From assembly GCA_030180135.1 (NCBI GenBank), contig CM058230.1, positions 22,962,067 through 23,026,066 on the forward strand: a DNA stretch of 64,000 bases, in the 5' to 3' direction. Positions 44,665-56,511 of the stretch are shown piece by piece; within the stretch, counting starts at the first letter, position 1, and each line of letters opens with the position of its first letter. Below the pieces are notes generated by a model, which made no database searches, was not told where the DNA came from, and worked only from the letters and a program-made list of their open reading frames with translations. This stretch comes from Orychophragmus violaceus (lineage: Eukaryota > Streptophyta > Magnoliopsida > Brassicales > Brassicaceae). Position numbers and translations under genes: made by a program.

Positions 44665-46952
44665 GATCAATAAATCAGACAGTGAGTTAAGCTCTCGGCC
44701 AAAACGTCCCAAAAGTCCCAAAATGCTCCAAATATCTCCAATTAGCTCCAAACCTGATTAAACCTGTAAAAGACTCTAAACAAAGACAAAAGACACTAAA
44801 AACACATCTATATCATGGTCTAAAATGGGTAAAAACCATGATATATCAGCCTCCTACACGTATCTCGAAAAATGTGGGCTCTTCTTCCCCATTCCCCGCC
44901 TCGTTTCCTTAGTGCTGGCCCAGCTCCAGCTGGCGTTTTATTAGATGACGCTGAACTTCGTTCGATACGTTATCGGACTTGGAGTCAGGGCCGCGGACGA
45001 AGGGATTGAGTTCGGTCCCGAGGAGTTAATGCGGGTTTGCTCGGTGAAGCAAGATTCCCGCTTTCCGGGGTCGTATCGTCTTTCTCCTCGGTTTGGGAGG
45101 ATCCTCGACGGTCTCCCGCCGAGGGACGGATGGAGGGACCAATATTTTTTCTTTAGGATGACCCATCACTCGGTTGGAGAGTTCGATTGCTCGGTCGTTC
45201 CTTCGCGGTGGGCTTCCAATGTTGGTAGGACTCTTGTTTTCCTTTACGATCCTATCTCTCTTATTTTTATCTTGTTGTCAGTCCGATTCCTGATCGGTTT
45301 TGTTCTGTATTACAGAGTTTCCTGAATCGCTTGACCTTAACCCTGTCACGGAGGCCCTAATAACCCGTCTGAGGAGAGGTGCCGTTAACTGGGACAGTTT
45401 CACGGTTAAGCGTGTGCAGGCTACTCTAAGGGTCGACCAAAGAGGGGTTCCGCAGGACCGATCTCGGGTCTCTCGGGAACTGCCTTTCCCTCCTGTACTT
45501 CCTCGGGCTTCTCTGATTCAAACCGTCCGACCTCCGCTTCGTATATTCGAGCGGGCAGGAGAGGGTGAGTCTCCTGTTTGTGACGTTTTGTTCGTCGTTA
45601 TTTGGAAAAGGTCTAAACCCTCCTCTTTTTTTTATTCTACAGGCCGTCCTTCTTTGGGTGAGGGTTGGGATGCTAGCACTCCATCTCATGAGAAGTTATC
45701 TCGTAGATCGAGGAGTCGCCGAAACGGGAAGGACCCTATAGATTTGGCGAAAAGGGTGGAAGACGGGAATCTAAGCAACGCACTCTTTTTTGCCATGTGT
45801 GTTTCTTCTCTCCCTTCCACGGTTATACCTCCGAACTCTGGGGCCTGCGATGCGGTCGCAGAGACAAAGGAGATCCCTCCTTCTCCGGTTGTTCGGAGAG
45901 CGTACTCGGTCTCGTCTAGGGAGCCGACTTTGCGCGGTCCTTGTCTGAATGGTTCGGGGAGACCGAATGATCAGAGTGTGGGCGGGAACCCCTCCCCCGT
46001 ACCGAAGCGTCGGAGGCTCGATACGGAGGCGAGCTCGAGCAGTTCGAGCGAAGGCGTTGGGACGCCTGGGGGCGCGGCCCGTTTGTCAAGGCACGTCGGA
46101 CCCACGGGTGCTCGGCTTCCGGTTGCCGGGGACATGGCCCTTGGCGACTTGTACGCCAAGATGGCTGAAGCTACCGGGAAGGTATCAATCGCAGTTTCTC
46201 GTTCTCGCCTTTCTTTTGTACGAGAGATTTTTGAGATTCGTGTGCTTATGTAGTTTCTGGAGGTTACGAACGGTCTTATGGACCAGTCCGAGCGCGAGCT
46301 TCGCGAGAGATCGCAGGTAGATGAGCTCGAGGCCGCTAGGAGATCGGCCCGTATTTTGACCGCGGAGCTGCAGGATTCCTTTGCTCGAGAGGAGGAGCTT
46401 GAAAGGAAATTGCCTAGGTACGAGGGGATAGAAGCCCGTCTATTGGTTCTTGAGAATCGTGAGGAGGATCTCTCTCAGAGGCTGCGGGCGGCCGAAGGTC
46501 GGGCGCTGGTCGCTGAAGATGCGAGTCGTGCCGCGGTGGCGCAAGCTGCCTAAGATCGAGCCGACCTAGAGAGAGTCCTTGTGGGGAGGGACTTCGACGT
46601 AAAGGTCGTGTCTCACGAGGCGAGGAAGAAGATGAACGGGGAATACTTGGAAATCCTTAAAGAGGTCAAGGAGAAGAGCGAGAAGCGGAAGCTTGAAACC
46701 AACGCTGAGATTCGCCTCCAAGAAACCCTGGCCAACATCGAACTCATCGCGGAGTTTGCTTCCGGCGAGCTTGACCTGACTCGGGAAGTGCTGAGGTTGG
46801 CCGACCAAAAGAGGACGGCCATGGAAGAGATGAACGCCGCAGCGGTGTCTGATTTTAGTGTTGGCAAGTTGAACTTGCCGGCCGTGTCGAGTGACTCGGT
46901 TATTTTGGCGCATGCTCCGCCGCCGGATGCTTCCCGCTCGCGGCAATTTTGA

Positions 46953-47736
46953 TTGTTTTGTCGTTTCTCCAAGGGGCTTTTGATTTTTTTTGAACATCTA
47001 TTTGCCCGAGGGGGCTTTGTTTTAGTGTCGGGACTTGAGGACATTGTGTCCTCCTTTCAATGAATTTTTTTTTGAGTCTTTCATGCCTTAGCATAGACTT
47101 TACTGTTTTAGCACCTTAGCGCGAAGTCATTCGTACTCGAGTCCGAGTTCTTTCGTACGAGTTTGATGTTTAACGGGAATGATAAATCGGGGTAGACTTA
47201 CAAAGATTCGTTGTGCGCAGAGGTCTTTCCGTGTGATCGGTTGCCTTGACTTCGACATTTTCGCTTAAAGGGAGAGGGTGGCCCTCTAGTTCTCCCGAGC
47301 AGTATAAGGTCGGGAGAATTTTAGGTTGGAAGGGATAATTTCATATCGTTTTGACTTTGGGAGAGGCCATTTCAGGTCGCTCGGAAGGGATAATTTCATA
47401 TCGCTTGATTTTGGGAGAGATAATTTCATATCACTTTGGCTTTTGAAGAGATAATTTCATATCACTTTGGCTTTCGAAGAGATAATTTCATATCGCTTTT
47501 AGGAATGTTATGATGAGGTATTTCGCAATGGCTCTAACCTTTACGACAGAAACAAGAATTGGATTAAGGGACTTATTTTGATTTCACGAAGATAAGTTAG
47601 AGTGACTTCGTCAGAAGTTGCTGAGCTCGGTATGAGCTTTGTGTTGGGGGGGCGGCTGCGCTCGAAGTCGAGCTGCCTACGTACCCCTTTTTAAGGGGAT
47701 CAAGCCATTTCGTAGTTCGATTATGTTGATGTACTC
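46953..47736. other. Gypsy-1 spacer between the antisense gene and pol
   Basis: Non-coding. It has a short diverged repeat of GATAATTTCATATCRCTTT units at about 47332-47500 (five or so copies), where the two convergent transcripts would end. Confidence 0.6.
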
Positions 47737-50700
47737 CTAGTGGAAATACTTTTTGAGGTTGATGATGTTCCAAGGTCGTAGTTCAGGTTTCTGGGTTTCT
47801 ACCTATTTGAGTCGGTAGACCCCGTCCTTCACGACGTCGGTGACCTGGTAAGGACCTTCCCACTTTGCTCGTAATTTTCCAGCGTGTTCTTCCTTTTTAT
47901 GGTCGAACACTTTCCGTAAGACGAGCTCTCCTACTTGAAACCTTCGAGTTTTGATTCGGGAATCATAGTAGCGAGCTGCGGCTTGTTGGTAATTCTGGAG
48001 TCGGGCTAATGCGAGGTTCCTTCTTTCGTCGACGAGGTCGAGCTCGTCAGTTATCATCTTGTTGTTAAGTTCCTCTTGTCGTGGGCATTCTTCCTTGCGG
48101 ATGCTTGACACGAGAATTTCGGCTAGTACTACCGCCTCGATTCCGTAAGCCAACGAGAAGGGAGTCTCGCCAGTGGATTTGCGGGGGGTAGTCCGGTAGG
48201 CCCAGAGTACGGCTGGGAGTTCGTCACTCCAGGTTGTTTTGCACTCGTTGAGCCTTTTCTTGAGACCGTTCATAATCGCTTTGTTAGCTGCTTCTGCTAG
48301 CCCGTTCCCTTGGGGGTAGCATGGCGTTGAGTAAGTTAGCTTTATGTTCCAAGTTCTGCAGAACTCTTTGAACGTGTTTGATATGAACTGAGATCCATTA
48401 TCGGTGACGATCTCGTGGGGTAGTCCATGTCGGCAAACGACGTTTCGCCAGACGAACTCCTTAACGTGAACGTCCTTAACTTTTTGGTATGACTCTGCTT
48501 CAATCCACTTGGTGAAGTAGTCCGTCATCACCAATAGGTGTGTAGCTTTCTTTTTACCGGATGCGACTAGCGGTCCCACAATGTCCATTCCCCATCGCAT
48601 GAATGGGTATGGCGATGAGATAGAGGAGAGTTTCTCCGACGCTTGGTGGATAATTGGAGCGTGCTTTTGGCATTTGTCGCACTTGTTGGAAAAGGATTCG
48701 CATTCGGTGGCCTTTGTCGGCCAATAATAACCTTGCCTTTTGATTCGTACGGCCAATGCTCGTCCCCCGGAATGGCTTCCGTAGGATCCGTCATGCGTCT
48801 GTGTTATCACGGCTAGGGCTTGCTTTTTGTCAAGGCATTTGAGGTAAGGTCCGGAGAGGCTCCTTTTAAAGAGCTCTCCTTGCGTGACACAGTACCTTGC
48901 GCTCTGTGTTTTAAGTTTCCGCGCCTCCCATTTGTCGTCGGGAACTTCACCATTTGTGATGTATCGAATGATCGGAGTCCTCCAATCTTCGTTGTCGTTA
49001 GGCTCAGGTCTCTGACTAGTGGATGCGGTTTGAATGGGTCCGTCGGGGACGTTCGCGACGTACACTGCGTTTCTAGGTTCGAGGTCATCAGGACATTCTT
49101 TGTGATTGACATCGTCCTTCACAGCGGGTCCGTCCTCTTTCAAGGACAGGGCTTTGAGGGCTATGTCGATGCTTGGTTTTTCTATCCCTTTGACTGGTAT
49201 GATCCTTTTGAGGTTGGGATCTGATGTCAATGCTAATGCGGCTAGGGAATCGGCTGCGGTGTTTTCCCCTCGTGGGATTCGTGCTAGATCAAAGAATTCG
49301 ATATGTTCGGCCAGTGTGTGGACTACCCGTAGGTATGCTTCCATCCGTTCGTCTTTGGCCTCGTAGTCGCCATGGTATTGGCTTGTGACCAGTTGGTAAT
49401 CGCTGAAGGCATTTACTTCCCGGGCTCCTATTGCTATTGCAAGTCTAAGCCCGGCTATCAGCGCTTCGTATTCTGCTTCGTTATTTGATGCGGCGAAGCC
49501 CAGTCTGAATGATTGTTCTAGTACTTCGCCGGTTGGGGAGACTAGCTTTACTCCGACTCCGGATCCTTGCCTCGAGGAAGCTCCATCGACGTAGAGTTTC
49601 CATTTTTGGGCCGAGGTCGGGTCAAGTTCTATAGTTGGTGGGAGCTCAATTACGAAATCTGCCAGCACTTGTGCTTTTAGGCACGTTCGAGCTTTGTATT
49701 CTATGTCGTACTCGCTAAGTTCGATAGCCCATTTGACCAACCGACCTGACTGGCTTGGACTGTGAAGGATGGTTCTCAGCGGCTGAGAGGTCATCACTAT
49801 GATCGAGTGCGATTGAAAGTACGGTCGAAATTTCCGAGCTGATGTTACTAGCGCTAAGGCGAGTTTTTCCATGGCGGGGTATCTGGTTTCAGCGTCGATC
49901 AAGGTCTTACTGATGTAATATACCGGCCGTTGCTCGTTTTGTTCCTCGCGAACCAGGACTCCACTTACTGCTGCTGTCGAGACAGCTAAGTAGAGGTAGA
50001 GGGGTTCCCCTTCTACTGGTTTTGCCAGTATGGGTGGTTCGCTTAAGTAAGCTTTGATCTGAGCGAACGCTTCTTCGCACTTTTCGTCCCAGAGGAACTT
50101 TTTGTTTGCTTTGAGCAAGTGGTAAAAGGGTAGGCATTTATCAGTCGATCTTGAGATGAAGCGATTCAGAGCTGCTATTTTGCCGGTCAGGCGCTGGACT
50201 TCTCGCGTTGTTCTGGGAGATTTCATCTCTATGAACGTTGCGATCTGTTTGGGGTTAGCTTCGATTCCTCTTTCGGTCACTAGGTAACCAAGGAACTCTC
50301 CTGAGGGAACCCCGAAGGTACACTTCGCTGGGTTGAGTTTCATCCTGTATTTATTGAGAATGGTAAAACATTCTTTTAGTTGGGGGATGTGATCCTCATG
50401 CCTGGAAGATTTTACCAGCATATCATCAATGTAGACTTCCATGGTTTTGCCTAGGAGTCCTGAAAACATCTTGTTGACGAGGCGTTGGTAAGTTGCTCCT
50501 GCGTTTTTCAGTCCGAAGGGCATGACTTTGTAGCAGTACGTGCCTCGATCCGTTATGAACGAAGTCTTTTCTTGGTCCTCAGGGTTCATCAATATTTGAT
50601 TGTACCCTTAGAACGCGTCCATAAAAGATAGTAGCTGGTGTCCAGCGGTAGCCTCGACCAGTCGGTCGATGTGCGGGAGTGGTAAGTTATCCTTTGGACA

Positions 50701-51681
50701 TGCTTTGTTGAGATCCGTGAAATCTACATAGACCCTCCACTTTCCGTTCTTTTTCTTAACCACCACGGGGTTCGCAAGCCAGTCGGGGTACTTGACCTCT
50801 CTGATCGATCCGATTTTTATTAACCGATCGACCTCGTCATTGACGGCTTTGGCCCGCTCAGGACCTAGTTTTTGACGCTTCTGTCTTACCGGTTTGTAGG
50901 TTGGGTCGACATTCAGCTCGTGGCTGGTTACGTCGATATTGATCCCTTTCATATCTGCTGAAGACCAGGCGAAGGAATCGACGTTCCGTTTGAGAAAAGA
51001 GACCAGTTCATTTTTAACTGGCTCTGATAGGTCGATTCCGACGCCAACGAGTCTTTCGGGATGAGCATCGTCTATGCAGACCTGAGTCGTGAGGTCCTTT
51101 GGGGGTCCTATTTGACTTGGGTCGTTCGACCTTTTGGTCTGCATGGTGGCGAGCTCCTCCTCTTTCTGTAATTGCTACGCAGGGGATTTCTCGATCTGCT
51201 TGTATCCCTTCATGTAGCAATGACGGGAAATCTTTTGACTTCCGTAAATGGTTTTGATCCCTTTGGGAGTTGGGAATTTTACGCATTGGTGGTAGGTCGA
51301 TGGTACCGCTTTCATGTCGTATATCCATGGTTGACCTAGGATCGCGTTATAGGGAGCTGGCCGATCTACTATGACGAACTCCATCATTCTTCGAACTCCT
51401 CCAGCGATTACTGGGGCGAAGACAGAGCCCATCGAGTACGTCGTTTCGCCAGCGAAACCTACTAGTGGTGTCTTTTCTTCCACGATCTCGGAGTCATTGA
51501 AGTCCATCTTTTTGAACGCATCGTAAAAGAGGACATCTACCGAACTTCCCGTGTCAATCATTATCCTTGAGAGTTCGACATCTCCCACTACTAGACAAAC
51601 GAGGAGGGCGTCGTCGTGTGGTTTGTCGAGATTTCTTGTCTCGCTTTCGTAGAAAATGATTTCGTGGTCTGGACCCAACAT
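47737..51681 (-). pseudogene. Gypsy-1 pol: protease, reverse transcriptase, two RNase H domains, integrase
   Basis: Reading right to left: protease with I-D-T-G-S-S-V-D near 51565; reverse transcriptase split at TAA 50608-50610, with V-Y-I-D-D intact near 50430; a degenerate first RNase H near 49980; a second, archaeal-type RNase H with Y-V-D-G-A-S-S near 49580 and N-N-E-A-E-Y-E-A near 49475; and integrase with D near 48585, T-D-N-G-S-Q-F near 48400 and L-A-E-A-A near 48295. Stops: TAG 51175-51177, TAA 50608-50610 and TAG 47803-47805, after which homology runs on through W-N and L-K-K-Y-F to a TAG at 47737. The second RNase H supports Tat-lineage membership. Catalytic residues remain, so only the stops disable it. 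Confidence 0.85.
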
Positions 51682-52662
51682 TGGGGTTTCCCCCCCCCCC
51701 CCCCCCCCTCTGTCGGTCTCGACTCTTCTTTGAAGAGATTTGATCGAAATGATCGAGTCGCAGCAAAGCTTGGAGCCACCGAAGATGAAGTCGATTCGTT
51801 TAGGGGTATAGCCCGTACACCCCCCCCCCCCCCCCCGCAGAGACGAGGGAGATTGATTCTCGAGCGTAAACTTTTAGCAGGAGCTGGAGGCGGGGATAGT
51901 GCCGAACCTCCCGGAGTGCCGCTCAGGTTGAGCTCGCCGAGGATGAACTCGACTCGCTTTCGCGACCCTTGAGGGAGTGTTTCGGGGGACTCCGGCTCTT
52001 TTGACCGTTCCCGTTTGTTCTGAGAAGGCTTTTTGGAGTTCGACTCCTTGGTCTGTTTATTTTCCTTTTTGTCGGGCAGAGTTTCCTCCTCGACTTCGGA
52101 GTCTTGTTTGCTTTCGGACTCTCGCTTTTGAGCCTCGGCTTTAGCTTGAGTATAGCAATCTTCGGTCGAGTGTCCTCTTTTATTGTAGAAATCACAGAAT
52201 TTTTCCTTGTCGAACTCGAATTTTTTTGAGCTCTTTGGGCTCTCGACCGCGTTGACGTTCCCTGATTTACGGGAATCCTTTTTCGAGTTTGAATTCTGCG
52301 AGCCCTAAGGGTTCTTTTCTTTTCGGTGTTTTTCTCTGAGGGCTGTGGTTTCGTCCTCCAGGCGAGCAAAGGCCGATGCGCGATGGAGGGCGTCATCGAG
52401 CGTTTGAGGTTCGCGGACTGTTATTTCCTCGCGGAATCTGGTTGAGGACCATAGTCCTCATCTTAATGCTTCTATAGCTACCTCGTCTCGTGGGTTTGCG
52501 ATTTTGGATTTTATTTTCTTAAATCGGTCGATGTACGAGCGAAGTGTTTCGTCAGGTTTTTGAGAGACGCCAAATAGGGCTGCCTCAGTAGTCTTTTCCT
52601 CGATGAAAACGGAGTATTGTTTGAGGAAAGCCGTCATGAACTGGGTGAAGTTGTCAATGGAC
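51682..52662 (-). pseudogene. Gypsy-1 gag, C-terminal part and linker
   Basis: Continues the gag frame broken by Copia-3. It contains F-T-Q-F-M-T-A-F-L-K-Q-Y, then E-T-L-R-S-Y-I-D-R-F (52460-52640), an R-A-S-A-F-A-R-L-E segment, and a zinc knuckle at about 52145-52195 reading C-D-F-Y then G-H-S-T-E-D-C. The first zinc His seems replaced by Tyr, one C-to-T step. A TAG at 52305-52307 follows N-P. Two long C runs (51690-51708 and 51820-51836, G runs on the coding strand) lie in the linker before the protease and probably shift the frame. Confidence 0.75.
51690..51836. repeat. Two long poly-C tracts (19 and 17 bp)
   Basis: C19 at 51690-51708 and C17 at 51820-51836, 112 bp apart, within the Gypsy-1 gag-protease linker. 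They are prone to slippage or assembly error and able to form G-quadruplex or i-motif structures. Confidence 0.9.
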
Positions 52663-52667
52663 CTTTC
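52663..52667. repeat. Target-site duplication CTTTC of Copia-3, left copy
   Basis: CTTTC before 52668 and again at 59849-59853. Confidence 0.9.
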
Positions 52668-53273
52668 TGTTGGATCGTTTAGTGTCTCCTGATTCAATTC
52701 TCAGATTGATTCATCCTACTAAACATGCAGATCTAGGTTCTCTTGATTAGAAACATAATAGATCTCACCTGTTACCTTGTTTTGCAGCGGAATGGGAGGT
52801 AAGGGTCAGAGATCAGCAGAACCACCAAGAGATAGCTCCTCCAAAGGCTCACACACGCACACCGGAAATTTGGCTGCTAGACCAAGACAGAGAGGAGGCG
52901 CAGAGAGAGAGGAGGGAGGCGCAGAAGTGCTGAGAAAAATAAGAGCTAGGGCAAGTTTTATTTAATAAAACCCTTGTCCAGTTCTTATGGGCTTTTGGGC
53001 CCAATTCTCAGGCCCTTTAGTCTCTCTAAGTACAGTAAATGCCTAGCACTTTTACCGTACTTCTGCTAAACCGTTCCTTCGTATTTTCCCGTTAGCTTAG
53101 GCGTGTGACCCATATGGGATCATATAATAAAGGCAATAAGTCCAAGACTTATAGATCATGAGCGGACTCTAGCAAGCCATCATGACCCCCAGTATTATAT
53201 GACTTATGTCTGATCATTGACATACTCTTACTTTCTAGAGACAGTACAGAGATTACTGGACATAATTCCAACA
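52668..53273 (-). repeat. Copia-3 3' LTR (606 bp, 29-bp deletion)
   Basis: Lacks the 29 bp present in the other LTR after CCAATTCTCAG. The missing segment is bounded by TCAG repeats. Confidence 0.92.
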
Positions 53274-56200
53274 ATCTCCCACTTGTACTGGAATCTCTGT
53301 ATTCATAATCCTTTTGTCTCAATATCTCGATTAGTCATAAGGCAAGATTAGTGTCATCCTTATAAAGCCTAATCTTGTTCATCGGACTCTGATTTGATAC
53401 TGACAATCCAAACGACTCGGGAAAGTCCGTTTGAGCATGGCCATGCATTTTCCAGTATTCAAATCTCCGATTGGCCTAGAGATATTCACTCCATTTATAT
53501 TGGAGGGACAAATCCCGTCTTGTTCCATCACTGTAAACTACTCATTTCATAATACACCCAATCAAGGTCCTTATAACTATCGCTTAACGACAGCATTAGA
53601 CAATGATCAAGGCGCATTAGTTCATGTGCAGTCACATGCATGCGAACTCAGGTCTAAGGACTATACTCTATAGTCGTAGTAAGAATCTCTTATGTCACAG
53701 ATATAAATATCCTGAAGAGTTCTTATAATCGGGTCATGTCCGGTCGTATGTACCCAACATACACCTATGTACTGACTTTGATGCCGCGCATCTATGACAC
53801 ACTGAGACTTTGTCATAAGTCACATACCAATCTAGTCTCACACGGTTGTTGGTGTTCCAATTTCAACAACCTTCGACTAGGGACAGGATGATATAAGCCA
53901 TCTATCAAATATAGGGTCTCATGATCAAGCTAAATGACTTTGATGACTCAAGATCAAGTCACTTACTTCGATGACCTATAAAATGGTTCATATCATTTTG
54001 GAACGATTATTTCATCACAGTTAAAATAATCTTGAAATAATAATTTCATTAAACATCATAAAATGTTTTACAAGAACATATCAAATAACTAAATAAAGCC
54101 CTTTACAAACTCCCACTGAAATTAAGACTACATCTTAATTTTACTTATCCTACAGCTACAGTCCGCGACTCGTGCTTAGGCCTAAAGAGTGGCTTCGTTA
54201 ATAGATTAGCAACGTTCTCATTCGTTGAAACTTGCTGATCTACTTAACATCTCTTTCATTTATCTCACGGAATAGGTTATACCTACCCTCAAGGTGTTTG
54301 GACCTCTGATGTGCAGCTAGTCTCATCTATGCTGGGAATCACATCAAGTTCAGTGACGAACTCTTCTTTCCAAACAACCTCTTTCGCCGCTTCCCAAGCT
54401 GCGAAATGTTCAGCTTAAGTCATGGAGTCAGCAACAGTGCCTTGCACCGCCAGATAGACACAAGATATAACCGGACTGTGACCGGAAATCATCTTTGTCC
54501 ATTGGAAACTTGCCTTTCAGACTCTACCGACTCGTAGCACCTCACTTTCTCCGTAAATCAAGAACATATCCTAAGTATTTTCCAAATACTTGAGAATATT
54601 CATTACGTCTATCCAGTGATTCTTTGCTGGATTTGACTGGTCTTTATTTGTCTTGCTTAACATTAAAGCAACATCAAAACAAGTACGTGTCATGGCATAC
54701 ATGATAGATCCAATTGCCGACGCATATGGAATCTCATCCATGCATTCAAGCTCAGCAGTTATCGTGGGATACTGTATCTTGCTTAACTTAATGCCATGTG
54801 ACATTGGCACAAAACCATTCTTGGATTGCTCAAAACGTGTAGGACTTTGTCAATGTAAGAATCCTGACTTTGTCCTACCAGCTCTTCTGGATCTCTATCT
54901 TTAGATCCAGAATCCAAGAACTACGTGGCTTTACCCATGTCAATCACAAAACCAACTCCCAAGCCAGTCCTTTACCGACTGCAGTATTGGGACGTTATTT
55001 CCGAGAATCAGTATGTCATCGACATACAATATGAGAAATGCAACATCGCCCCCACTTATCTATTAGTAAACGCACAGTTCCATTTCGTTCCTGTTCAAGT
55101 CAAAACCTTGACTACTTCAACAGAACGAAGATTCCAACTCCGATATGTTTGCTTCCATCCATGAATGGATCGATGAAGCTAACTTACACAAAATGTAATT
55201 TTTCGGAGTCCGGGCTCACTTTCGCTTCATTGAATTTCGCAGATTCGTCGCTTTCAATGATCATCAGATCATGCGATCTTTCAATGATCATCAGGTTTAA
55301 CTAATGACGAGAATTCACTCTCGGATTAGTGACTGATTCTTTCATATCTGTGAACTTCAGGCTCCACAGGTGTAGATTCTACAGAAATCTGTAAATCCAT
55401 CCGCTGCTCTCCCTCAACAGGTTAAGCAGCCACCTGTATTTGTCGAATTTCTTCGAGTCATACTTTTACTCCCACTGTTCTTCTTGGAAAGTAACTTCCC
55501 TTCTTGAAAACAGAATGGACGTAAAAGATAACAAGCCTTGGTTTCCTTAGGACAACCAGCGAAGTAGCTCAACTACAAATGCTCAGTAAAGACGAATTTG
55601 GATCGATTCCAATCCACATTTACGTGGTGTCTTTCAACTGATATTGGTGGAACTATTTCAGCGTAAACTTAGATATTTCTAGAGCGTTATTCTTCAAGAA
55701 TATCATGGAAGATTCGTGTGACTCATCTTTAATCATTTCTTATAAGATCTGATTCTTTCTCACAGAAATACCTCAAGGTTTTCAGGAGAATTGAGCTGTG
55801 AAACGACTTCACACTCATTCAGATGATCACACCATTAATGACTCAAGTATTCTTACTCGTGATTTAATTCAGAGTCTTAATACTTCTGTCACTCAGATTC
55901 TATACCTCATTCTGGAACTCTTTCGACCATGTCAAAGAATTCCGACTTGTGTCTCATCAAATGAACACAGTCTTACTCACTGAATTAATCAGTAGAGACA
56001 ATGAAGTACAGGAAATTTTCTCTGGCATTACTGCTCATCGGACCACATACATGAGTATGTTCAATCTCCAATAAGCCTTTGGGCCTTTCTATAGCTCGGC
56101 TAAGATAGGCCCCTTTGTCTTTTGGTCCAGTAAACAGAATTCAAGTCTCATAAGATATCCGATCAAATGAGCCCAATAGTGCATCACTATGGGATTTCTG

Positions 56201-56511
56201 AATCCGACTTACTCTATGTGACCAAGACTTTTATGCCAAGAAAAATCAGGTTTAATTCATCAGATTTAAACCAATTTGGTATTTATGTTACATTTAGGCA
56301 CTCTTTGGTTTAAGATATAAAACCCATTCCTTGAATAGGGTGCTACAATTAATATTTCATTAAGATCAAAAGAACAAAACTTGTCTTTTATCAAAATGAA
56401 AAACATTCAAATTCTTACAAGAAAATGAAAGACAACTCTGCTTAAAGCAGGTACATTGTAGCAATTACTTAATACAAAACCAAGCCTCAAAGGCATCTAC
56501 AAGTGAAAACC
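53274..56511 (-). pseudogene. Decayed pol of Copia-3
   Basis: Inverted counterpart of 27233-30418 at high similarity over its whole length, with the same stops and deletions. The reverse transcriptase Y-V-D-D region is at about 55010-55030. No frame exceeds 90 codons. It includes a gag-proximal tract with the same CATTTTGATAAAAGACAAG sequence seen in Copia-1 and Copia-2. Confidence 0.75.

Larger units (their letters stand above)
34994..44848 (-). mobile_element. Gypsy-2: Athila-like Ty3/gypsy element with a full-length polyprotein
   Basis: Two 1222-bp LTRs, a TGGCGCCGTTGCCGGGGA primer site (tRNA-Asp type) beside the right LTR, a GGGGAGT polypurine tract beside the left LTR, and GCCTC duplications. 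A single polyprotein frame spans gag to integrase. The 1.36 kb behind pol has no env-like frame. About ten LTR differences (roughly 0.8%). Confidence 0.93.
43627..44848 (-). repeat. Gypsy-2 5' LTR (1222 bp)
   Basis: Same length and ends as the left LTR. On the minus strand a TATA box (TATATAAT, 44513-44520) lies about 110 bp downstream of the palindrome pair. Confidence 0.93.
34797..46952 (+). pseudogene. Antisense gene of Gypsy-1 ('putative gypsy type transposon' domain), split by Gypsy-2
   Basis: Starts ATGGCCTTGAGAGACC at 34797, opposite to gag-pol. The first 65 codons lead through P-T-E-V-E to Y-C-C-A-S, where Gypsy-2 sits (34994-44848). Beyond it the frame continues Y-T-Y-L-E-K-C-G-L-F-F-P-I-P, the domain found in Tat-element antisense genes (PF04195 type). 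Probable GT-AG introns are about 45220-45316, 45567-45643 and 46182-46252. The C-terminal half (46253-46952) is a Glu/Arg-rich coiled coil. TAG at 44942-44944 and TAA at 46551-46553 stop it; each is one C-to-T step from a Gln codon. The function of these antisense proteins is unknown. Confidence 0.7.

Noticed and set aside
51923..52396. 157-codon Arg/Lys/Ser-rich frame on the minus strand
   Set aside because: Out-of-frame shadow of the Gypsy-1 gag C terminus; the true frame contains the zinc knuckle.
53431..55304. Several 60-90 codon plus-strand frames in Copia-3
   Set aside because: They are antisense to the decayed pol and match the reverse of similar non-coding segments in Copia-2.
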